From assembly GCA_965213855.1 (NCBI GenBank), contig CBDCAA010000007.1:496001-560000 (forward strand): a stretch of 64,000 nucleotides of DNA. The letters are read 5' to 3'. Made by a program: the position numbers and the translations under genes. The notes beneath the pieces are model-generated. The model saw nothing but the letters and a program-made list of their open reading frames with translations, was not told the origin of the DNA and did no database searches. Within the stretch, counting starts at the first letter, position 1; each line of letters begins with the position of its first letter. This stretch comes from JBBROS01 sp965213855. GTDB taxonomy: Bacteria; Pseudomonadota; Alphaproteobacteria; Acetobacterales; Acetobacteraceae. Of the stretch, positions 42,580 to 49,281 are shown one piece after another.

Positions 42580-44015
42580 CAGCGTGCCCCCGCGGCCGCG
42601 GCGCCTTTTCCGGTGGCTGCCTGCGGCAGGCCGGGCGTGATGCCGGCGGACCGGATCGGCGCCTCTGGCCGGGGATCACTCTCGCCGAGGACAGGCGTCT
42701 TGCCCATCATCCGCAGCAGGATCAGCAGCCCGGCTGCGTAAACGATCAGGTAGACCGCCGCGAACAAGGCCAGGGACGTTGCGACGCCCGGCAAGCCAAT
42801 CGGCGACATGCTGTCGGCAGTGCGCAACAGTCCATACACCGTGTAGGGCTGGCGCCCGACCTCGGTGGTCACCCAGCCGGACAGAAGCGCAATGAAGCCC
42901 GCCGGCCCCATCAGCAACACCACCCATTGCAGCAGCGCGGACTCGTAGATACGGCCTCCGCGCCGGAGGATCAGCGCCGCAAGGCCGACCAGGGCCATGA
43001 TCATGCCGATGCCAACCATCAGGCGGAAGGTCCAGAACAGGATTAGGGAATCGGGCCGGTCCGCGCGTGGGAACGACTTCAGCCCCGGCACCTCGCCGTC
43101 GAACGAGTGCGTCAGGATCAAGGACGAGAGCTCCGGAATGGAGATCGCATAGTCCGTCGTCTCGGTCCGCATGTTCGGAATCCCGAACAGCAACAGGGGC
43201 GCGTGCCGCTCCGCCTGCCAATGGCCCTCCATCGCGGCGATCTTCGCCGGCTGGTGTTCGAGCGTGTTCAGCCCGTGCAAGTCACCCATCACGATCTGGA
43301 TCGGCGCCACGATCGTCGCCATCCACATCGCCATCGAGAACATCAACCGGGCCGCCGGGTTCTGCCGGCGTCCCGCCCGGCGATCCTGCAGCAGGTGCCA
43401 AGCCCCGGTCGCGCCGACGACGAATGCGACCGACAGATAGCTCGCGAGCACCATGTGCGGGAAACGCACGTGGAAGGACGGGTTGAAGATGATCTTTACC
43501 CAATCCTCAGGCATGAACCGGCCGTCCGGCGCGATCGAGTAGCCCGCCGGCGTCTGCATCCAGGAATTGACAGACAGAATCCAGAACGCCGAGGCAAAGG
43601 TCCCGGCAGCAACCATGCACGTTGCGAAATAGTGCAGCCCGCGCCCGACTTTCTCGGTGCCGAACAGCATCACGCCCAGGAAACCGGCTTCGAGGAAGAA
43701 GGCCGTCAAGACCTCGTAGCCCATCACAGGCCCAACCACGGGCCCCGCCTTGTCGGAGAACACGCTCCAGTTCGTGCCGAACTGGTAGCTCATGACCAGG
43801 CCGGAGACGACGCCCATCGCGAAACCGACCGCAAAGATCTTGAGCCAGAACCGGAACACGTCGAGGTAGACCTGACAGCCCGTGCGCAGCCACAAACCCT
43901 CGAGCACCGCCAGATAACTTGCCAGGCCGATCGAGAAGGCCGGCAGCACGATGTGGAACGCGACCGTGAACGCGAACTGCGCCCGCGCCAGGTGGAACGC
44001 GTCGAACTCCGGCAT
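42579..44015 (-). CDS. cydA: Cytochrome bd-type quinol oxidase subunit I (CioA/CydA), short Q-loop
   Basis: Haem-bearing subunit of 478 aa. RAQFAFTVAFHIVLPAFSIGLA holds the N-terminal haem-ligand histidine. MSYQFGTNWSVFSDKAGPVVGP, FFLEAGFLGVMLFG, GDLHGLNTLEHQPAKIAAMEG and GWVTTEVGRQPYTVYGLLRT are all conserved. The length and the compact region between the GWV and the central helices fit the cyanide-insensitive (CioA) branch, which lacks the long Q-loop insert of E. coli CydA (522 aa). The start at 44015 matches the family; a longer frame upstream is not conserved. First gene of the oxidase operon. Confidence 0.94.
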   Translation of the reverse strand: MPEFDAFHLARAQFAFTVAFHIVLPAFSIGLASYLAVLEGLWLRTGCQVYLDVFRFWLKIFAVGFAMGVVSGLVMSYQFGTNWSVFSDKAGPVVGPVMGYEVLTAFFLEAGFLGVMLFGTEKVGRGLHYFATCMVAAGTFASAFWILSVNSWMQTPAGYSIAPDGRFMPEDWVKIIFNPSFHVRFPHMVLASYLSVAFVVGATGAWHLLQDRRAGRRQNPAARLMFSMAMWMATIVAPIQIVMGDLHGLNTLEHQPAKIAAMEGHWQAERHAPLLLFGIPNMRTETTDYAISIPELSSLILTHSFDGEVPGLKSFPRADRPDSLILFWTFRLMVGIGMIMALVGLAALILRRGGRIYESALLQWVVLLMGPAGFIALLSGWVTTEVGRQPYTVYGLLRTADSMSPIGLPGVATSLALFAAVYLIVYAAGLLILLRMMGKTPVLGESDPRPEAPIRSAGITPGLPQAATGKGAAAAGAR

Positions 44016-44121
44016 CACTGAACTCCTGCTTTGCCGATCCCGGCGGCTGAGCCGATGTGGGCGGTCCCGCCAACATGCCAATCGACGTCGGGCCGATCAT
44101 CGCCGAGGATCGACGGCTTGC

Positions 44122-45096
44122 CTAGCGTGGGTCCCAGTCCACCGACGGCACGCGCAGCAGCGGAAAACCGGCGACGCCAAGGCGGCGATCCTCGATCACG
44201 ACCGGCAGCCGCACCGGGCCACCGGAGGACGCAAGGCTCAGGATCTGCAGCACGGCCCGTGCCGCGGAGGCCTGGCTGGTCGCGATCAGGCCGCTCCGCG
44301 CCGCCGCGTCGATCGCCTCCGTCGCGCCCTCGACTTCGAACTCGCCACGCCCCCTCGGCTGCAGCGCGCTATCGAGGCCGCCGCTCGCGCCGCCGCGGAC
44401 GTGCAGCGGGCCCCAGGCCAACGTGACCTCGGAGACGCCGATTGTTCCGCCAGCAGCCTGCCAGGCCGCGACTGCGGCCGTCGTCTGCTCGGGCACGGGC
44501 AGCGTCGTCGTCAGCCGGGCCGACAGGGACAGTGCGGCATCGAACGGTGCCGCCAGGGGCGGGCGGAGGTGCACCGCGTCGGCCGTGAAGACCATGGCTC
44601 GAGCGGCGAGGGCGCCCGAGACATGCCCGATTTGCAGCCCGTGGTCGCCCGCCGCCTCGAGCTCGCGCACCTCGAACGAGCCGGCACCGCCCGACAGCGG
44701 CACCCGGTACGATGCAAGCCCGGCCCGGCCCGTGATCGAATCACCGGCGCCCAAGTCGACGGCCTGATCTCCTTCGGCGTCGATGTGGAGGGCGGCGGGA
44801 TCGTTCAACGATACCCGCACGAGGACCCGGTCGGCCGTCCAATGCAGGGAGGGTCCGCCGCCGAGGACCCGCACCGTGCGCACGTGATCAAGCCGAACGC
44901 CGGCCATCAACGGCCAGCCCGTTCGCGTGAGGGAGGCGAAGTCGATGCGCCACCCCTCAGCCTCTGCCTGACGAACGAACGAGGGGATGCCGGCCTCGAT
45001 GCGTCCGGTCACGTAGAACCATGCGACCGTATTGCCGAAGGCGAGCGCGGCAACCGCCCCGGCCGCCAGGACGACAACGACACGGCGCGTCACCAC
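44122..45096 (-). CDS. DUF2125 domain protein
   Basis: A 324-aa predicted envelope protein. An N-terminal helix (VVVVLAAGAVAALAFGNTVAWFYV, about 6-29) could be an uncleaved anchor or a signal. DUF2125 features follow: I-x-x-F-V-R-x-A-E-A-E-G-W, then SLTRTGWPLMAGVRLDHV, and repeated beta-rich sections of the AsmA-like kind with internal symmetry. Function unknown. It begins with GTG (45096; GTG 45093 also possible) and lies downstream of plsC on the same strand, separated by a 299-bp intergenic region. Confidence 0.82.
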   Translation of the reverse strand: MVTRRVVVVLAAGAVAALAFGNTVAWFYVTGRIEAGIPSFVRQAEAEGWRIDFASLTRTGWPLMAGVRLDHVRTVRVLGGGPSLHWTADRVLVRVSLNDPAALHIDAEGDQAVDLGAGDSITGRAGLASYRVPLSGGAGSFEVRELEAAGDHGLQIGHVSGALAARAMVFTADAVHLRPPLAAPFDAALSLSARLTTTLPVPEQTTAAVAAWQAAGGTIGVSEVTLAWGPLHVRGGASGGLDSALQPRGRGEFEVEGATEAIDAAARSGLIATSQASAARAVLQILSLASSGGPVRLPVVIEDRRLGVAGFPLLRVPSVDWDPR

Positions 45097-45395
45097 CGAC
45101 GGACCGTTGCCAGGGCCAAATCAGCGCTTGACTCCACATGCCGTCCACAGCTTAGCCGCAACCAAGCCTGCCCAGCTTCTTTCATCGTCGCATTGTGAAG
45201 CAAAACGGCCAGGATCGGGCGCGGAACGCCTGCCTGCCGAGCAAGAACAACGGATTACCTCCGGGTTTCGGCGTCTGGCGGCAGGAGTAAGCCGGAGCTA
45301 TGTGCGCAGAACTGACACGAAACGGTGATAATTGAACGCCTTGTACTCGAGATCGAGGCCAGCGAGGCGAACGGTTCAGAAACTCGCTCACAGAC
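45097..45395. other. Intergenic region between DUF2125 gene and plsC
   Basis: About 300 bp without a convincing gene. It is locally less GC-rich (for example the stretch around 45325, CGGTGATAATTGAAC). TTATCCACA, identical to the E. coli DnaA-box consensus, lies at 45396-45404 and overlaps the plsC stop, and a weaker GTCCACA lies near 45137. It should include the promoter of the DUF2125 gene on the minus strand, but I cannot name the elements. Short open frames here have no recognisable family. Confidence 0.4.
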
Positions 45396-46106
45396 TTATC
45401 CACAGCCGCCGATTCGAGATGCACCCTCCGCCCACGCCGCCCGTAGCGAGGCCATCAGCGCCGCCTGTCCCTGCCGTGGCGGCAGCGCGGGCCCGATCAC
45501 GATGTGCACGGTCCCGGGCTGTTTGACGAAGGCTTGCCGCCCCCACAGGCGGCCGGAATCGGTCGCAACCGGGATGACCGGAAGGCCAGTCCGCGCGGCG
45601 AGCGCTGCGATGCCGGGCCGCATCGGCGCGTCCACGCCGGGCTCGACCCGGGTGCCCTCGGGGAAGATCACGATCTGCCGCCCGTCGGCCACCGCCCGTT
45701 CGGCGCCGCGCAGCAATGCCTTGACCGCCGCATAGCCCGCCCGGCGATCGAGCATGATCTGGCCCGACATACGCAGCAACGGGCCGACCAGCGGCACACG
45801 CGACAGTTCGGCCTTGTAGACGTAGCTGACCCTTGGAACGAGCAGCAGCCAGATCAGCGTGTCGAACGCCGATTGGTGCTGCGAGGCGATCAGCAGGGGG
45901 CCGTCCGGAATGTGTTCCCGGCCGGACACCTCGGTATGGATGCCGCAGATGACCCGTGCCCCGCCCAGCAGCGTCCGGGCCCAAAGCTGCGCAAGCCAGA
46001 GAGCCCGATGAGGCGCCAGGATGCGGACCCCGATTCCGAACACCCCCAGCACCACCGTCGAGGAAACGAACCAGACGTTGAAGATCGCCGAACGCAACCA
46101 CGTCAT
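45396..46106 (-). CDS. plsC: 1-acyl-sn-glycerol-3-phosphate acyltransferase (PlsC)
   Basis: Inner-membrane acyltransferase that makes phosphatidic acid from lysophosphatidic acid, 236 aa. A hydrophobic N-terminus (VWFVSSTVVLGVFGIGVRIL) is followed by the catalytic HX4D motif, here QHQSAFD. LSRVPLVGPLLRMSG, the substrate motif FPEGTR and PVIPVATDSG are conserved. The nucleophile motif reads SQHQSAFD, where many relatives have NHQSxxD. It overlaps the YdcF-like gene by 4 nt (ATGA), as the last gene of the ftsE-ftsX-ydcF-plsC run. Confidence 0.94.
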   Translation of the reverse strand: MTWLRSAIFNVWFVSSTVVLGVFGIGVRILAPHRALWLAQLWARTLLGGARVICGIHTEVSGREHIPDGPLLIASQHQSAFDTLIWLLLVPRVSYVYKAELSRVPLVGPLLRMSGQIMLDRRAGYAAVKALLRGAERAVADGRQIVIFPEGTRVEPGVDAPMRPGIAALAARTGLPVIPVATDSGRLWGRQAFVKQPGTVHIVIGPALPPRQGQAALMASLRAAWAEGASRIGGCG

Positions 46107-46921
46107 GACCGGTCGGCCTCCGCTGGTGGCGCGTCGGCCGGCGTGCCTGGTGCCGGCCGCATCGCCGGAGTACCGTCGCCCCTGTCGCCTTCGCCCTTTT
46201 CGCCTTCGCCCTTTTCGCGTTTGCCCGTGTCGCTTCTGCCCGTGTCGTGGACATCCATGATCCGGCCCGCTTCGCCGCCAGGCCGCCGTGCAGGGGCGAC
46301 CCGGCGTGTGAGCCCGAAGGCCACGGCCAGGAACTTGTCATATTCGTTGGCCAGCATCCGAATCGTCGCCGCGTCCATGCCGCCGCGCAGCGCGGGCGGC
46401 TGGACGGGAACCGGATAGAGCCGGACCCCCGGCAGCGCGCGCCCGATCTCCAGCAGCGCCCGCGGCATGTGATAGCCCGCGGTCACGACGATCAGGCTGT
46501 TGAGGCGGTGCGTCCATGCCCAGGCCGCAGTCTCCTCAGCATTTCCCAGGGTCGAGGTTGCGTCCCGGCCAAGGCTCACCCGGGCCGATTGGTCGGGCGA
46601 TAGCTGGACGCGGTGCTCCAGTTCCGTCAGTTCGATGCCCCGGCCGACGCCCGAGATCAGCAACAGCGGCGCCCGGCCGGCGCCGAGGAGCGCCAGCGCG
46701 GTGTCGATCCGCGTTGCGCCCCCCGTGAGCGCGACGATGCCGTCAGCCAAGACGGACCGGTCCGCCGCGAGATCGCCCATAACCGCCGGGACCGGTGCCC
46801 GCTGCCGCGCCTCCCACTCGAACAGCGCGAAGCCAACACTCCACGCCGCTCCCAAGGCGATGGTCGCAAGCGCAAGACCGGCACTGCATCGCCGTGCAAG
46901 CTGGATCGCGGCCGCCCTCAT
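46103..46921 (-). CDS. YdcF/DUF218-family membrane protein with repeated C-terminal tail
   Basis: A 272-aa DUF218 (ElyC/SanA/YdcF) protein likely involved in envelope polysaccharide handling. An N-terminal helix lies at about 14-32. The DUF218 core shows GIVALTGGATRIDTAL, LLISGV, STLGNAEETAAWA and the family motif VVTAGYHMPRALLE. The C-terminal 50 residues are a charged low-complexity tail built from 5-residue units (DTGRS, DTGKR, EKGEG, EKGEG, DRGDG), encoded by four degenerate 15-bp DNA repeats at 46186-46245. ATGA overlaps couple it to ftsX upstream and plsC downstream. Natural function unknown. Confidence 0.85.
   Translation of the reverse strand: MRAAAIQLARRCSAGLALATIALGAAWSVGFALFEWEARQRAPVPAVMGDLAADRSVLADGIVALTGGATRIDTALALLGAGRAPLLLISGVGRGIELTELEHRVQLSPDQSARVSLGRDATSTLGNAEETAAWAWTHRLNSLIVVTAGYHMPRALLEIGRALPGVRLYPVPVQPPALRGGMDAATIRMLANEYDKFLAVAFGLTRRVAPARRPGGEAGRIMDVHDTGRSDTGKREKGEGEKGEGDRGDGTPAMRPAPGTPADAPPAEADRS
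46186..46245. repeat. Four 15-bp tandem repeats in the ydcF-like coding sequence
   Basis: CGCCTTCGCCCTTTT occurs twice in direct succession (46186-46200, 46201-46215), followed by two diverged copies, CGCGTTTGCCCGTGT and CGCTTCTGCCCGTGT (46216-46245). The period of 15 keeps the frame and codes for the charged pentapeptide tail. Confidence 0.8.
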
Positions 46922-47820
46922 GGCAAACGGCGCAGCCAGCGCCGAACGGTCAATTGGGCCGTCACCCAACCGATCGCCGCCGCGACGAGCGGGAGGGCCG
47001 GCAGGCCCAGCCACAACACCATCGGCATGTCGGCCAGGATGCTGGCATCCCCCGTCGCCTGTTGACCGGTGAACGGGGCCGCCAGCCCGGCGAGCCCAAC
47101 CAGCACCGGGAGCGCGACTGCGGCGCCGGCCGTCGCGCCCGCCGCAGCCAAGCGGGTGGCTCGGCGGGCAAACCGCCCGGCGACGAAGCCATCCGTCGCG
47201 CCCAGGCCGTGCACGATCTCGATCGCGTCCCGGCGTGCGGACAGACCGGCCTGGGTCGCCACCGTGACCACGGCGACGGCCACGAACCCGACCACTCCCA
47301 TCGCGAGCGTGGCACAGGCCTGCAGGCTGCGGGACAGGATCAGCAAGCGCCCCGCCCAGGTGCTCTGCGCCTCCACGAGGGTCCCTGCCGCGAGCGCCTG
47401 CAGCCGCGGCTCCAGCCCGGCCGCGTCGAAGCCGTCCGACAGGCGCACGGTGATCACTGCCGGCAAGGGCAGCGCGATCCGCCCGGTTCCCTCGCCCAGC
47501 CAAGGTTTCAGCAATCCCTGCAACTCTCCCTCGTCCAGCGGCCGCGCGGACACAACGCCCGGTGTCGCCCTGACCGCGTCCAGCACGCGCGCAAGCCGCC
47601 CGTCCATCTCTGCGTCCGGCACCTGCACCGTCAAGACCGCCGCCGCGCCCAACGCCCAATGCTGCGACAGTGCCGCCGCCGCGACCACCCCCGCCAGCGC
47701 CAGTGCGGCCAGGAAGGTCATGGCACCGACGAGCAGCGGCAAGAGCCGGTCCGACAGGGCCCGCCTCAGGCCGAGGTCGTCCGAGCCGACGGGGCGAAGG
47801 CGGGCCGCGCGCTCAGCCAA
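46918..47820 (-). CDS. ftsX: Cell division protein FtsX
   Basis: Membrane partner of the FtsE ATPase that controls septal peptidoglycan hydrolases, 300 aa. Four helices: one near the N-terminus (LLPLLVGAMTFLAALALAGVV), a periplasmic domain (about 55-165), then LAMGVVGFVAVAVVTVAT and two at the C-terminus. RRDAIEIVHGLGATDGFVAGRFARRA is the FtsX signature before helix 3. The only suitable start is TTG 47820; in-frame TGA codons lie upstream. Unusually, 93 nt separate it from ftsE, and that gap contains an inverted repeat. It overlaps the YdcF-like gene by 4 nt. Confidence 0.9.
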   Translation of the reverse strand: MAERAARLRPVGSDDLGLRRALSDRLLPLLVGAMTFLAALALAGVVAAAALSQHWALGAAAVLTVQVPDAEMDGRLARVLDAVRATPGVVSARPLDEGELQGLLKPWLGEGTGRIALPLPAVITVRLSDGFDAAGLEPRLQALAAGTLVEAQSTWAGRLLILSRSLQACATLAMGVVGFVAVAVVTVATQAGLSARRDAIEIVHGLGATDGFVAGRFARRATRLAAAGATAGAAVALPVLVGLAGLAAPFTGQQATGDASILADMPMVLWLGLPALPLVAAAIGWVTAQLTVRRWLRRLP

Positions 47821-47878
47821 TGCTGGGGCCCGATCCGATCGAAGGGGACCGGATTGGGCTCCAGCTTTCCAGTGATCC

Positions 47879-47924
47879 GAGCATCATCATACGACGGGTG
47901 ACCCCGACTGGTCGGATGATGCTC
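47879..47924. repeat. Inverted repeat between ftsE and ftsX
   Basis: Perfect 10-bp arms GAGCATCATC (47879-47888) and GATGATGCTC (47915-47924) around a 26-nt centre. The right arm touches the ftsE stop codon. It is transcribed between ftsE and ftsX and could act as a partial terminator or as a mobile palindromic element. The arms are clear, the role is not. Confidence 0.5.
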
Positions 47925-48604
47925 TAGTCGTCCCGGACAAGTTGGCCGTCCTTCAGCTGGAGCACGTGGGCCGGATGCCGCGCGACGAGGGCATCGTTGT
48001 GCGTCGCGACGATGACCGTGGCGCCAAGGCGGTTCATTTCATGGAACAGTTGCATCAGCCGCCGTGCCTGCACGTCGTCCAGGTTGCCGGTCGGCTCGTC
48101 GGCCAGCAGCAGAGCCGGCCGTCCCACGACCGCCCGGGCGATGGCGACCCGTTGCTGCTCCCCGCCAGACAGTGCGGCGGGCCGTTCCTCCAGCTTCCGC
48201 GACAGCCCCACCCAGGCAAGCAACTCCGTCACGTCCACCCGCACCTGGCCCTCCGGGCGGCCGGCCAGCCGGAGCGGCAAGGCCACGTTGTCGAAGGCGG
48301 AGAGGTGCGACAGCAGGCGGAAATCCTGGAACACCATCCCGATCCGCCGGCGCAACTCGGGCAGGGCGGCGCGTGGCGCGTCGGCGATCGACTCTCCCAG
48401 CAGGACCAGGTCGCCTGCCGTGGGGCGGACCGTGAGATGCAGCAGCTTCAGCAAGCTGGTCTTGCCCGCGCCCGAGGCGCCCAACAACCACCGGAACTCT
48501 CCATCCGGAACGCGGAAGGTGAGATCACGGAGCACGTCCGCGTTCCTTTGCTGCCCGCCTCCGGACCGCTCGTACCGAAGCCCAACCCCGTCCAGTTCGA
48601 CCAT
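47924..48604 (-). CDS. ftsE: Cell division ATP-binding protein FtsE
   Basis: ABC-type ATPase of the FtsEX complex at the division septum, 226 aa. Walker A is GASGAGKTSLLKLL near residue 44. The Q-loop lies in RRIGMVFQDFRLLSHLS, the ABC signature is LSGGEQQRVAIARA, Walker B is ALLLADEPTGNLD and the H-loop is VIVATHNDALV. The DNVALPLRLAG and EPTGNLD contexts match FtsE rather than other LolD-like ATPases. It is divergent from the zinc-ribbon protein gene and followed by ftsX after 93 nt. Confidence 0.94.
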   Translation of the reverse strand: MVELDGVGLRYERSGGGQQRNADVLRDLTFRVPDGEFRWLLGASGAGKTSLLKLLHLTVRPTAGDLVLLGESIADAPRAALPELRRRIGMVFQDFRLLSHLSAFDNVALPLRLAGRPEGQVRVDVTELLAWVGLSRKLEERPAALSGGEQQRVAIARAVVGRPALLLADEPTGNLDDVQARRLMQLFHEMNRLGATVIVATHNDALVARHPAHVLQLKDGQLVRDD

Positions 48605-48696
48605 CCGCGACTCGGCACTCCATGCCGGCTCAGCATACCATGCCGATCGATGCGGTGCCCTGTTCAGCCCCGGCCACAGCCGCTATTCACGATTGC

Positions 48697-49227
48697 ATGA
48701 GGATCGACTGCCCCACCTGCAGCGCCGCCTATGACGTGCCGCCCGAACGCGTGCCGCCCGGTCGCACCGTCAAGTGCGCCCGGTGCGGCGAGAGCTGGAC
48801 CCCGGTTGCCGACACGGTGCCGGCGGCGGCCGACACGACCCCCGATCTACGGCCCGTTCCTGCCAGCCCGAGCCTCTCGCCGCCGAGCCTCTCGCCGCCG
48901 AGCCTGCCGCCGCCGAACCTGCCGCCGCCGAATCTGATCGAGCGGAGCGGGGTGACGATGCTCGGCGCTGCCGTCGGCGAGGCCGACAGCCCCGGCGTGG
49001 CGAGTCCGGCGCCGCCTCCCGCGCCGATCGAGCCTGCGCCGGCCCGGGATGGAGCCCGGATGCCGCTCGTTGCGGCGTGGTGCCTGAGCGCGCTCGTCCT
49101 CGCCGGTCTGGCCTGGATGCTCGTGGTCCGCCGGGCCGAGATCATGCAGGCCTGGCCGCCGAGCCAGCGCGCCTATGCAGCCGTCGGATTGGCGGCGGCT
49201 GGCGATCACGCTCCCGAACGACGGTGA
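48697..49227 (+). CDS. MJ0042-type zinc-ribbon protein with repeat linker and one membrane helix
   Basis: A 176-aa protein. Residues 1-35 form an MJ0042 zinc ribbon (MRIDCPTCSAAYDVP, then VKCARCGESW, with two C-x2-C pairs). A Pro/Leu/Ser linker of pentapeptide units follows, then a single helix at about 127-145 (LVAAWCLSALVLAGLAWMLVV) and a short tail. The linker is encoded by 15-bp tandem repeats at 48871-48936. This kind of protein often sits divergent from ftsE in Rhodospirillales. Function unknown. The start at 48697 gives the ribbon at the N-terminus; upstream in-frame codons are not conserved. Confidence 0.85.
   Translation: MRIDCPTCSAAYDVPPERVPPGRTVKCARCGESWTPVADTVPAAADTTPDLRPVPASPSLSPPSLSPPSLPPPNLPPPNLIERSGVTMLGAAVGEADSPGVASPAPPPAPIEPAPARDGARMPLVAAWCLSALVLAGLAWMLVVRRAEIMQAWPPSQRAYAAVGLAAAGDHAPERR
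48871..48936. repeat. 15-bp tandem repeats in the zinc-ribbon gene
   Basis: AGCCTCTCGCCGCCG appears twice exactly (48871-48885, 48886-48900), then two close variants with CTGCCGCCGCCG and a partial fifth unit. The period of 15 keeps the frame and encodes the SLSPP / SLPPP / NLPPP pentapeptides. Confidence 0.8.
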
Positions 49228-49281
49228 ACAACTCGCCTTCGACCTGCGTTGTCTGCATTGGAACGCGGCGGAGGCACCACG

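Noticed and set aside
45097..45404. Chromosomal replication origin
   Set aside because: Only one exact DnaA box was seen and no box cluster, AT-rich unwinding element or origin-linked genes.
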